This document shows positions 11,102 through 21,156 of a stretch of 64,000 bases of DNA, in pieces. The DNA comes from Arenicola marina. Lineage: Eukaryota > Annelida > Polychaeta > Arenicolidae. Under the pieces are notes generated by a model that ran no database searches, was not told the DNA's origin, and was given only the letters and a program-made list of their open reading frames with translations. Position 1 is the first letter of the stretch. Each line of letters opens with the position of its first letter. The stretch spans positions 29,940,254 to 30,004,253 of the forward strand of contig OZ025260.1 of assembly GCA_964019135.1 (NCBI GenBank), given 5' to 3'. A program made the translations under genes and the position numbers.

Positions 11102-11672
11102 GAAAGTCAAAGTCATAAATGCCGTAGACACACGTTTCGGCCCATATTTTCTGCGAATTTGCCTCGATCACTCCAAAAATCCCTGACGTGAGAAAGCAAC
11201 ACTGGACCATTTTAATGATACTAAACTTACGTTTGTACTGCGAGGTTATCCTTTTTTAAGCCACAAACAATATTTCTCCATGCTGACACTCCATTGGGAG
11301 CAGACACACTTTCACAACTAGACTAAATCAAAGACAATGAAAGGCTCTATAGTTGCCATGGCATCCTCGTGGCTGGTATAAATATAGAGCATGTATTGTT
11401 CAAAGCACATTCGGCGCCATGGCAACCATCATTTTATGACGCGTGTCTTAGTATTTTGGCGGCAGAGCGTTTTCTGCCAACGGAGTGTCAGCATGGAGAA
11501 ATATTCTTTGTGTCATTAAAAAGGATAACATCGCATTACAAAGGTAAGTTTGGTATCATTAAAATGGTCTAGTGTTGCTTTCTCACGTCAGTGATTTGTA
11601 GAGCGATCGCAGCACAATCGCGGAAAATATGGGCCGAAACGTGTGTCTACGGTATTTATGACTTTGACTTTA
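11102..11672. repeat. Large imperfect inverted repeat (two ~195-bp arms)
   Basis: Arm 11102-11300 and arm 11476-11672 are reverse complements at roughly 85-90 percent by eye, around a ~175-base spacer. Shared text on the sense of the right arm includes GTCAGCATGGAGAAATATT, AAAAAGGATAAC, GTAAGTTT, TTGCTTTCTCACGTCA and AAATATGGGCCGAAACGTGT. The arms contain GTAAGT next to a short ATG frame, but that frame closes quickly, so I do not call an exon. It may be two opposed copies of one dispersed repeat or an element with long terminal inverted repeats; no target duplication was seen. DNA or RNA of it could fold into a long stem. Confidence 0.85.
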
Positions 11673-11699
11673 GATGCTGTCTTATATCTGCTGTATTAG

Positions 11700-12200
11700 C
11701 TGAAGTAGTTTATATTCTTAAAACTACCTGTACTGAAATATCTTATTTAAGTTATAGAACTGATATTTTTATCTATTTCTTTTAATTAAAAATAAGATGG
11801 ATGGCTTAGTTGTTTAACGGTAATATTTGGGCTTAAAGTCATATATGCAGAGAAATACAAAAATAAGTAGTTGCTTGAGTCTATAATTAATCATATTAGA
11901 TCTATTTTATGATAATTAATATCTTATTCATTTTTTTTCCTTTTGCTAAAATTATATATAGGTTGATGAGATATTTTTAAATCAAGTTTATACCTGGTCA
12001 TAGATTTATAGCAATCTATACCTATCTATGTACCAGGTATATGTTCATAAAAAAGCTAAATATGCCCCAATATGGCCAACAAAAATTGATGACAACATGT
12101 CCATAAATATTTCTATTTATATTAGAAGGACTTTAATAGATCTATATCATTTCTATTAAAACTATTTTCGAAGGTAACTCCTTCATGAAAAACATATTTT
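11700..12200. other. AT-rich DNA, no gene recognised
   Basis: Low-complexity AT-rich sequence with scattered AGATCTA motifs. No gene seen. Confidence 0.5.
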
Positions 12201-12204
12201 CATT

Positions 12205-12500
12205 GCCTGTTGTGACCTATCCATGAGAACAGATACTGAACAATTGCTAAATACACCATGAGTAAGCTTCTTGAACACTCACACCATGTCAGAAGTATGT
12301 TTTATCATCATCCTTCTTCTTCTACCATTCTAGCAATCTATAACATGTTTTATAGCAGGCTTTATGCGGTTGTGACCTGTCCATGAGAACATATACTAAA
12401 CTGTTGCTAAATACACCACGAGTAAGTTTCTTGAACACTCACCACATGTCAGAAGTACAATGTATGTTTTATCATCATCCGTCTTCTTCTATCATCCTAG
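12205..12500. repeat. ~160-bp tandem duplication
   Basis: 12205-12345 and 12366-12500 share TTGTGACCTRTCCATGAGAA, TTGCTAAATACACCA, TTCTTGAACACTCA and TTTTATCATCATCC in the same order. Two diverged copies, head to tail. Confidence 0.85.
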
Positions 12501-12889
12501 ATCTATACAATTTGCTACCAATGTAATATTGGTATCTCTCACAAAAAATGTTTTTAGAAAGTAAACATAAAAAAAGATAAGTAAACTGGGCATATGTTAC
12601 CAAATTTCCAGTGTATAAGTCACACCCACCGATTTTGAGAAATTATTAGACTTGAGCCATAGATAAGTCGCACCAGTGTATAAGTAAAATGAAGTAAACT
12701 GACCATATGTTGCCTATTGCCTATTTACCGGTAGACACTTTTACATGCTAAACCCTGTTTATTATGTATACTTGGTATCTCTATTTGAAAGTAATACGTA
12801 CTGCTTGAGTAGGAGTAGTCCAGACAGTTTTCTGATCCTCAAAATGGTACACATTTGTGTTGCTTATCAATATGAACTACTAAAACCGT
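12501..12889. other. AT-rich DNA, no gene recognised
   Basis: Nothing identified between the two local duplications. Confidence 0.45.
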
Positions 12890-13075
12890 TGTTTCAGTAA
12901 TTGTTGCCTTTTTTATTAAACTTTTAATTCAATAATTGTTGTTTTTTTCTATTAAACTTTAAATCCAATAATTGTTTTGTTTTTTATTAAACTTTTAATT
13001 CAATAATTGTTGCCTTTTTTATTAAACTTTTTATTAAATAATTGTTGCCTTTTTGATTAATATTTTAATTATTTG
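12890..13075. repeat. ~38-bp AT-rich tandem repeat
   Basis: Five copies of AATAATTGTTGCCTTTTTTA followed by TTAAACTTTTAATTC, with small indels in the T-run. Confidence 0.85.
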
Positions 13076-13569
13076 TCAGCAAGGGGATGTTGACAATACA
13101 AAGTACAACCATTTTTTGTGTGAATATACTCAAAGCTTGACATTTTAAGAGGGGCTGTTTAGTTTCGGGAAAAGGGATTTCATTCAATATTTGTTAAACT
13201 GTTGATATCCTAGCTATATTTTTGCCAGTGATATGTTTAAATTTCATGCCCAAATAGACTGGAAGTGAAAATATTTGTATGTCCTATATTGTTTTGTGAT
13301 GGTTATCTAGATCTATATGTGTCTGGCAGGGAAACCAGTTTTTGACATTTGACATGGAAAATGATTGTATTGGGACAATTTTAAACTTAAAATGTTGCTT
13401 TAAGGGTAATAAAATATATAATTCTGCATTTGATTAAAAATCGTAATAATGGCATTAATTTAAATAAGTTATATAGATTAAAATCATTTGAAAATTAACA
13501 AAAATAGCCCTGAAAAACAGCTATTTTTTCAAATCATAGATGAGTGATATGGTTGTGAATAAATCTGAA

Positions 13570-14090
13570 TTATCCTGGGGTGTCAAAAGTAGGCAAAATG
13601 TGTCAAAAAAAGGAAATAGTAAGTCATGTGAACGATATATAATAAAATATTCTTAAAATATTTACAGTTTTGGTTTTAACTCCTGTTTAATTTTTCTCAA
13701 TTAAACTCTTCAAATTATATATTTCAGGGGTGGAGGCATTTGAAATATAGGTTTGGAGTCTAGAAACCAGAATTAAATTGTTATATTTAAAAAGACAAAA
13801 ACTGCAGCTGAAATTTTGATGTCCTAGATATATGTGTCAGAATTAGGCAAAAGGTGTCAAATGTTAGGAAATAGTATAGATCTATGAACAATATATACCG
13901 GTAATAAAATATTTACAGTTTTTGTTTAAAATCCTATTTAATCTGTCTCAAATAAACTCTTCAAATTAGAGCTATATATATTTCATGGGTGGAGGCATCT
14001 AAAATATAGGTTTGGAATCATAATAGAGACCAGAATTAAATTGTTATATTTAAAAAGGCAAAAACTGCAGCTGAAATTTGATGTCATATG
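13570..14090. repeat. ~265-bp tandem duplication
   Basis: 13570-13830 and 13840-14090 share in order TGTGTCA-AAA-GGAAATAGTA, AATATTTACAGTTTT, AAACTCTTCAAATTA, GGGTGGAGGCAT, ATATAGGTTTGGA and AAAACTGCAGCTGAAATTTT. Two diverged copies of non-coding AT-rich DNA. Confidence 0.85.
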
Positions 14091-14255
14091 GAAAATTTAG
14101 TGTTTACCCTACCTACTTTTTAGTTTTACAGTCACAGACAGTGGTTTAAAGCCAAAGGCCCCAATTGGCCCAAAATAACTCGGTATAAACATGATTCCAA
14201 AAACATAAAAGTAAAATCTGCATTCCAAATAGCAATAGGCCTACTTCTGTCAGGG

Positions 14256-14388
14256 TAGCCTGAAAGTTCAGACGCTACAGTCCTGACACTTGTTCTTGGT
14301 GACTGTCACCAAGAACAAGTGTCAGGACTGTAGCGCAGTCACCAAGAACAAGTGTCAGGACTGCCCTAGCGTCTGAACTTTCAGGCTA
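14256..14388. mobile_element. Foldback MITE, 133 bp, 9-bp TSD
   Basis: Perfect 22-bp terminal inverted repeats (outer bases TAGCCTGAAAGTTCAGACGC) are flanked by a perfect 9-bp direct repeat CTGTCAGGG at 14247-14255 and 14389-14397. The interior is an additional stem built from CCTGACACTTGTTCTTGGTG and its complement, present once inverted and twice direct. A 9-bp duplication points to the Mutator/Foldback group; no coding capacity. The perfect ends and target duplication suggest recent insertion. Confidence 0.85.
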
Positions 14389-14505
14389 CTGTCAGGGTCA
14401 CTGACACTGGTGTAAACCACAGCTATGCTTGTTCTTTCAACCAGTCCAGATTGATTTCATCAGACATTCCTGTCTCCCTGACCATATCCATATGATATCT
14501 ATGGC

Positions 14506-14604
14506 TAGCCTGAATGTTCAGACGTTACAGTTTGACAGTCTGATGCTTACTGTTACAGTCACAAGAACAAGTGTCAAGACTGTACCGTCTGAACATTCAG
14601 GCTA
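14506..14604. mobile_element. Foldback MITE, 99 bp, same family
   Basis: Second family member with ends TAGCCTGAATGTTCAGACG in inverted orientation. Flanks ATCTATGGC (14497-14505) and ATCGATGAC (14605-14613) agree at 7 of 9 bases, a degraded 9-bp target duplication. The central CAAGAACAAGTGTCA motif is shared with the copy at 14256-14388. Older and internally shorter than that copy. Confidence 0.75.
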
Positions 14605-14613
14605 ATCGATGAC

Positions 14614-15317
14614 TATCTGACTTGTTTTAGCTTGGACTAAAACTTTAGTTCAAGATCAAAATTAGCCAAAGCTGTCAAGTTAGATGGTTTTATATCAAAA
14701 TACCAACCTTCAATCTCAACAAAACGTACTGACAAGTAGACGTCAACAAATCAACGACTGAGTCAGTTATTTGTCTAATTTGACCAGGGTTGACAGTGAC
14801 ACGACAGTTTGACAGACCGACGCGAAGACGACACTCGACTTGGTCACTTATCTGACTTAAAAAATTGACAACCAGGGGCTGAAATATTCATGAAAACTGT
14901 CATAGCAATCAGTTGAAATAAACAGATGACTTTCAAAAATAATACACACCTCGTCTAAATTTCTTATCACTTAGATCTATGCCAAACAGCAAAAACAAAC
15001 AAAACTTTGAGTCGATTTTCGAACGCGTTCGCCAGGGTTCGCATTTGCCGGATGTTAGCATCAATGTCCCAACAGAGGGCGTTCCGCTAGTAGAGCCGGG
15101 AGAAATGGTGAATAAAAATGTAATCAATGTTTTATAGTTTTCATAATCATAATCCTTCAATATTCAGACAAATAAAGCAATAAAATTATAATTTTAGGCG
15201 TATATTCTGTTATATAGTCTGGAACTTTCTGAAATGGCTCCTATTATCGCCTTCATTCTCGGCCATGACGCGCGGCCGACGTTTTTTGAATCGCATAGTA
15301 TGGCAATGTATGGCAAG
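14614..15317. other. Unique DNA, no gene recognised
   Basis: No convincing coding region or repeat. A 75-codon open frame on the minus strand (14933-15160) has no recognised domain. Confidence 0.45.
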
Positions 15318-15391
15318 CCAAAAAAAAATTATTTATTTATTTTTCATTTATTTATTTATTTTTTTATTTATTTATTTATTTATTTATTTTT
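15318..15391. repeat. (TTTA)n microsatellite
   Basis: AT-only stretch of TTTA units with T-run interruptions. Confidence 0.9.
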
Positions 15392-15440
15392 TCTCTTCGT
15401 ATACGTTACCATAATAGCTCGCTAGAGCTCGCTAATATGT
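15392..15440 (+). repeat. Dispersed repeat, copy of 17411-17458
   Basis: TCTCTTCGTATACGTTACCA and TAATAGCTCGCTAGAGCTCG are shared almost exactly with 17411-17458. It begins directly at the end of the TTTA microsatellite, as short retroposed or MITE fragments often do. Confidence 0.7.
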
Positions 15441-15802
15441 TGTAGGTAAAACCTAGAAGGCGAGCGTAGACTTTGACTTTGTTGTGAAGCAATTTTTTGG
15501 ACCCCCACTGATGATAACTGGGCTAAACTGTTTCTCATAACCTTAGTTATGGCTTGTTCTTTTTAAAGGTGAAGTTTTACATATAATATTATGCTATTTT
15601 GTATATTTAATATCAAAGTTTTGGTACTGAAAAAGTAAATCTAGTAGTTTAGTAGTACATTTGATTTGTAGTCAAGTGACCTGCCCCTGACCGAATCTGT
15701 CATGATTTAGGTTCCTATTACCCTAGGTTGCTTTATTTGTGATCTGTAAAGTTTCGTTCGAGAGAAATTGCCATCTAAAAATAGGCTAAGGCAATGAAAA
15801 AA

Positions 15803-16141
15803 TCAATTTCCATCCCCTGGTACATTGACTGACCGAAAATGTTTGTTCTCAAAGTTTAAAAGTGCCGTATTTTGTGGGGAGGGATCATTGCATGGTGTAG
15901 GTGGAGTGCCATGGTCAGATAGATGTGGCCGGCAATAGTTATGTTCCTGCCTTCCTGCTCCCTGATTTGGATTTGTAACTTCACGACTCAGCTCATGTAA
16001 TGAGCTTGAGTAAAAATTATGCTCAAGATCTCTAGAATTTGAAACTGGACGACTGGTTGACTGGATTGTGTTACGGTTACCCAGTGTGAAGCAAAGTACT
16101 GTGAATATTTTTTTATGTAAGGGTGGTCCGCCATTATTCAA
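15803..16141 (-). CDS. Hypothetical open frame, 112 codons
   Basis: One of the few longer open frames in this AT-rich block that is not explained by tandem repeats. It starts MNNGGPPLHKK and is hydrophilic, rich in N, S, P and H, with no transmembrane segment, signal peptide or known motif. An acceptor-like ATTCACAG lies inside near the start, so a shorter exon is possible. No relative is recognised; chance is a real possibility. Confidence 0.15.
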   Translation of the reverse strand: MNNGGPPLHKKIFTVLCFTLGNRNTIQSTSRPVSNSRDLEHNFYSSSLHELSREVTNPNQGAGRQEHNYCRPHLSDHGTPPTPCNDPSPQNTALLNFENKHFRSVNVPGDGN

Positions 16142-16269
16142 CGCAGCAAACCCAGCAAGAAGTAGTCTACGATAGACTACGACTACGATAGTCTACAAGA
16201 TCCCAAATGACAAGCAGCTGTGATAGATCTAGAAGCTTTTAGTTTTGAAGTAGATGTGCTAGAGAAGGG

Positions 16270-16650
16270 GAGCACAACTTGTTTTGATTTGATAATTGGA
16301 CTACTGCAAGAACTTACTACTTTTTAAATATAATGAAGAATGCTAATGGATAGATGTTCGAAGATCTTGATAACTTAATTATCTCTAGATGTAGGCTAAT
16401 CTTAACTGAAGGGTTTGTTATAAACCAAAAAAAAACCAAGTTATTTGACGGATCCTACACGGATGCCTAATGAACTTTCAAACAACCCGTTTGAATGAAC
16501 ACAGATGTTGCTTTGATTCGATAATTAGAGTAAGGTTACTTTTTAAAGTAAGCTTATATTAAAGAATGCCAATGGATAGATGTTCGAAGATCTTAATAGA
16601 TCTAACTTATCTCTAGATGTAGACTAAGCTTAATTACATTTTTTGTTAAA
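16270..16650. repeat. ~190-bp tandem duplication
   Basis: Copies at 16270-16410 and 16510-16650 share GATAATT, AAAGAATGCYAATGGATAGA (second copy) and ATGTTCGAAGATCTT followed by ATCTCTAGATGTAG. Non-coding. Confidence 0.75.
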
Positions 16651-16704
16651 AATCTGCCAAACAACAGCAATTTTTGCCTCAATTTTTTTTCAAGCTTTGA
16701 TCCA

Positions 16705-17116
16705 ACTTAAAGTTGCATGTGGAGTTGTTTCGCTGTTTTTGAATGCCAAATTTGCGTATAAGAACACAAGCCTAAGGCCTTAAGGTTCATAACAGACAAT
16801 AAACACCTACCATATCGCTCACCAATTATCTGCCAATGGCAATGAGCAAAACATTTCAAATTCATGAATTGTCCGCCACAAAAATGAAAACTGGTGCTGA
16901 TTTGAAACGTCATAAACGTGTGTGAGCAAGTCGTTTACCGGTGCCACCGACAGGGGGCCCAAGCGCTAAATTATATGAGACAATAGAAGCGTCCGGAGCG
17001 CCACTTTTTCTTTGGCGGTGGCTGTTGACACTGCTTGTGGTCAAAGGTAACATTTCCTGTTTATGTTTATTTTGGTACAGCCGTTGCAACGGCCAGCTCC
17101 ACATGTAACTTTAAGC
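16705..17116. mobile_element. Possible MITE with 19-bp terminal inverted repeats
   Basis: CTTAAAGTTGCATGTGGAG at 16706-16724 is matched at 18 of 19 bases by the reverse complement of 17097-17115. The spacing (~410 bp) fits a small non-autonomous DNA transposon. No clear target duplication was found and the interior has no recognised gene, so the call is tentative. Confidence 0.4.
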
Positions 17117-17139
17117 TTAGTCAGTCTTACATTAATTTC

Positions 17140-17405
17140 CAGTTAGATCTGCATTAGAAGTCTATTTTAATGAAAGGCTAAAAGACGGTTGTCCCAATCA
17201 AATGGTTCAAATAAGTAAATAAATAAGTGGTGAAAGTCATATGATTATAGCCTAAATGTGACGTTAGATCTAGCACCTTTTGGATCACCAACCTTGATCT
17301 ATATTTTCAAAAGCTGAACTAGATTGTAGGCCTAACGCCGGTAACGGATCTAAATTTAGATCTGGATCTAGGCCTAAGCTTAGATCTAGAACATGTAATG
17401 CGTTA
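17140..17405. other. AGATCT/AGGCCT-rich stretch
   Basis: At least four AGATCT palindromes and several AGGCCTA motifs lie within about 260 bases. Compositional island without coding; similar words are scattered over 11.9-16.7 kb. Confidence 0.5.
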
Positions 17406-17410
17406 AGCGT

Positions 17411-17525
17411 TTTTTCTCTTCGTATACGTTACCATAATAGCTCGCTAGAGCTCGCTATAATGTATATGCATGTACTTCAAGTACGATTTTAATTTTCATA
17501 TTCGATCGATATACATTTTATAATG
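17411..17525 (+). repeat. Dispersed repeat spanning both short copies
   Basis: The first half repeats 15392-15440 and the second half repeats 10815-10862, so this locus carries the joined form. Contains GCTCGCTAGAGCTCGC and a self-complementary CATGTACTT. Confidence 0.7.
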
Positions 17526-19740
17526 TAAATGCATGTACTTGAATTCAGGCTTGTAAGGATACATTCGCACCAAAAAAAAGCATCTTATTTATCCTGGCGA
17601 TTTTAAAACGAAACACTTGTCTCATCGCTGCTCGACAAAATACAAACAAAATAAACATTTCGTTCGATGCGATGATTTATCCGTATCACCTTCTTATGTC
17701 AAGGACAACTCATATATTTAAAGGATTGGCTTCCCAATCAGTGATACTGATGCGGGGAGGGGGTGTTGCACTTCCTTTACTTCCATTGCCATATTACTTA
17801 AAGGTTTATGCCACGGAAATGACACTAATTTTATTTTATAGATGTCTGGTCTGGTGCTGGTGTCCAATATGTCTCATTTAAAAGAATGTCAAATTTCCCG
17901 AAAACGGTGTCGTCGTCGCCTTTTCGGTAAATAATAAGACACTTTGTTTACATATATTGTACAAAAATTCGGTGCCAAAATTTGTTTGTTGTGTCTGTTG
18001 TCGTTCTTAATCAAATGCAGCGAGTCGCTTATGATCCAGTTTGTAACCAAAATAATATATAATTTCGTAAGATTCGATGCTTATATGAATATCTGCTAAC
18101 GCCGTATTTTGATTTGATTTGTTTGATTTGATTATCGGGCGAATGTTTTTTTTTTATAATCAATAGAATTGTCTACGATTCCGTATGATGATGCGGTGTC
18201 ATAAGTAATTTAATTTTTACCCTTTTACTTGATTATAAAAAATGGTAATCTTTTGTGGTAACAATATTGTAAAAGGAGTTACCCTCCATCTTGGAGCGCC
18301 CAAAGCACCCCCACACATATACAGACCTAGTCCCCCATCCCGCCCCCCACCTCCCCTTAGGGACCATGATGCGCATAGTATCCATAATAAGCATTTAGTT
18401 CTGGTCTTCCAATATCACAATCCACCATGATGAAGAACCCCGCGGACCACTTCCTATACCTGGTATTGGATGAGCATTATGTTATTACAACCGGACAAGG
18501 AGCTACTGCTTCGCTTTCCCAAAATAGCCGGTCTCATTATCGCCACACGTGGAACAACCGGTATGTTATGAGCCACTGTGAAAGGTGTGACTTTCCATCG
18601 TTTTACTTTCAGACTTAGCTATGAATGATGCTCCATTAGAGAATTACTAAAACAAAATTTAACAAAATGACTATTATGAAGAAGGAAGGAAACAGATAAA
18701 TGAAACGTAGGCCTATGTTCTTTTTATGGAAGAGGTGTCCATGTTGTTCAAGTATCAATTTGAAATAATCGAAATTTTGTTCCGCAAAGGGTAACAACAT
18801 GTTATTTGGCGGAACCCAGTTGATATTTGCTGGAGTCGAATACCATTTATTCAAACATCAAGTCCCCAGAAACAAAATTACACATAAAAAGATACTTTTT
18901 CCAATTACATCCACTCTCCAGTATTTATTTTTAATTCTAGCAAAGTGATGAATATGTGCGGATTTTGTTTTCAATAGAGTGGAAATTGTACGCAAAGAAT
19001 GAATAAGAACTGCAGTGTCACATGTTATAGACGACGCGATTCCATAATCTAGTGAAATACGCTTGCCTTGACTAATTGAGTGTGTCAAAATAGTTAGTAC
19101 TTTTACGCGAAGCAAAGTAAGTCAAATCTGTGTTCAAAAAGAATGGTAATGCTGATAAATTGTTTCAAATTGTTAAATTATTACAGAAAAAATCGGAAGC
19201 GACCTTAATGGATAAATTGTGAGATATCGAAAGCGTGCGTGAAACTGTGTGTAGACAATGGACCAGAAACGGACTAACCAACATCGAGGGCGTAACGAAG
19301 AGTTTTTCCTTTCATTAGACAAAGTGGTCTGTATGGAGGAAACTGATGCCAATATACAGTTTCGTTAAAAACAAGTAAAACGTTAAAATGAAGCGATAAT
19401 GTGATGATAAAGAAATCAAAGCTTCTTCAAAGAAGGGAAAAGATGGGAGTAGAAAAAGGAAAAGGTAAGCACCGGGTCGTTATTTTCCCTGGGTGGGTCA
19501 TTATTGCCGTAATAACCCGCTCTGGCACCACAGTGCGCAGCAGGTCCCGACCGGCAAAACGCGAGATTCCGAGAGAAAACAAGAGGCGTAGACATTAAAA
19601 GAACGTTAGAAGACTCTCTTAGCACATTCGCAAAATTATGGCAGCGAATGCACTCACTGATCACTATATAACACCCACGTAGGAAGCCGTTTGCAGCCTC
19701 GCTTGGAGAGTGGTAAATATATTACTCCAGTTATTCATAC
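17526..19740. other. AT-rich DNA, no gene recognised
   Basis: 2.2 kb with only short open frames (under 90 codons) and no recognised domains, RNA or element ends. TTTGATTTGATTT runs near 18110-18135. Confidence 0.5.
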
Positions 19741-19751
19741 ATCTACCCTAG

Positions 19752-19832
19752 TTGCTCGAATAAGCGCCCGGGAGGTTATTTTTTTCGAGTAAAGAATTGC
19801 CCGGGCGTGTATTAAAACGAGCGCTTATTCGA
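19752..19832. repeat. Inverted repeat CGAATAAGCGCCCGGG
   Basis: TCGAATAAGCGC near 19757 and GCGCTTATTCGA near 19821 are complementary, and GCCCGGG/CCCGGGC halves occur inside. It looks like a small hairpin MITE or relic; no target duplication established. Confidence 0.55.
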
Positions 19833-19854
19833 ACAGGGGGGCTTAATAATTTGT

Positions 19855-20260
19855 TGTCACGATTTCGACAAGATTTTTTTTCGCGAGGCGAGGGGAGAAT
19901 GCCAAGGGTCTCCACACCTTTTTCAGCGATGTGGGGGACACGATTTCGACAATTTTTTTTTCGCGAGGCGAGAGGAGAATACTAAGGGTCTCCACACCTT
20001 GTTCAGCGTTGTGAGGGTCACGATTTCGACAAGATTTTTTTCGCGAGGCGAGGGGAGAACGCTAAGGGTCTCCACACCTTGTTCAGCGATGTGTGGGTCA
20101 CGATTTCGACAATTTTTTTTTCGCGAGGCGAGGGGAGAATACCAAGGGTCTCCACACCTTGTTCAGCGATGTGTGGGTCACGATTTCGACAATTTTTTTT
20201 TCGCGAGGCGAGGGGAGAATGCCAAGGGTCTCCACACCTTGTTCAGCGATGTGTGGGTCA
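19855..20260. repeat. 80-bp tandem array, 5 copies
   Basis: Five units of 80 bp (starts near 19856, 19936, 20016, 20096, 20176), each with CACGATTTCGACAA, a T-run, CGCGAGGCGAG, AAGGGTCTCCACACCTT and TTCAGCGATGTG. Copies are about 95 percent alike, so expansion is recent. Open frames across it come from the repeat. Confidence 0.95.
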
Positions 20261-20284
20261 GTTCCTCATTCATCCCTTATCGCT

Positions 20285-20375
20285 CTACTCGCATCCTCTG
20301 TCCGCAGTCCGCAGTCCTCTGATTGCTAACTACAATTTGTCCGCAGTCCTCTGATTACTAAGTACAATTTACCAG
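20285..20375. repeat. 36-bp duplication (GTCCGCAGTCCTCTGATT)
   Basis: GTCCGCAGTCCTCTGATT, GCTAACTACAATTT and the next near-identical unit occur twice, head to tail. Confidence 0.8.
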
Positions 20376-20800
20376 ATAATCCAAGCTAACAAATGCATCA
20401 TTTATGTCACAGTAATTGCGTGTAATGGTGAGAAGCCGCGCCACTCTTACCAGCCCCCTACCACCTCCCACCAACACCTTCGATGCAGCAGACTGTTCTG
20501 CATACCCTTCTAATCTCGCATAAATATTGTCTTAATGGGTAGATCTAGGTCAGGAGGGCGTGACAACTCCCATAGCGAGAAAAGAGGCCAAGGCTGTGTG
20601 CGTGCGTCATACCTATATGCGCCGTAAGTTATTGCGTTATGCGCGTGTAAGTGGAACTATAGGTCCCCCCACCCCCCACCCTCCACTTCAACAATCCCCA
20701 CCACACCTCCATGGATATTTATATATTGATATAGATGATATTTCATCTATATTTTTCCTTGTCACCGACATATGCGATTTGAACTAAGTGTCCATTTCGA
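20376..20800. other. Unique DNA; would be ITS1 side of the 18S fragment
   Basis: If the 18S fragment were part of a functional unit, ITS1 and 5.8S would lie here on the minus strand. No 5.8S signature is visible, so it is probably ordinary DNA or a truncated spacer. Confidence 0.4.
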
Positions 20801-20852
<52 letters not shown>

Positions 20853-20943
20853 TCTCTAGATGATCAAGTTCGAAGTTCTAGGCACACCTGCTCACCGGTT
20901 ACCCGGCGAATAAGGACCGATCTGAGTTCCTCACTAAACCATC
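20801..20943 (-). rRNA. 18S rRNA 3' end fragment
   Basis: Read on the minus strand it ends GTAACAAGGTTTCCGTAGG, TGAACCTGCGG, AAGGATCATTA, the universal eukaryotic 18S 3' terminus. It begins with GGTTTAGTGAGGAACTCAGA, the conserved segment before V9. The ~95-base V9 stem between them is intact-looking but diverged from common bilaterian forms. The conserved CACACCGCCCGTCGCTACTA that should precede it is absent: beyond about 20943 the sequence is unrelated. So this is a ~143-base fragment, not a working gene. Confidence 0.9.
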
Positions 20944-21156
20944 AGGCTTAGAACGTTCTAAGCCAGTATATATATAAACAGCCAACTGATCTGTGACCTA
21001 TGACCCGATACTGCCCGGCGAGCTGTATTTGTCCTAATATATTCTTAGTCTATATTTTGTCAGGAGCGAAAATAGAAGCAAGACAAAAACAAATATTACG
21101 GTATGGGCCAGTATTATTTAAGGTCCAGCGGCGATCATACAGAAATTTGTGTGTGT
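20944..21156. other. Junction DNA between 18S fragment and satellite
   Basis: No 18S similarity and no satellite units. Contains a short GAACGTTC palindrome near 20951. Confidence 0.45.

Noticed and set aside
20801-20943. Functional 18S gene
   Set aside because: Only the last ~143 bases are present; the conserved upstream segment is missing.
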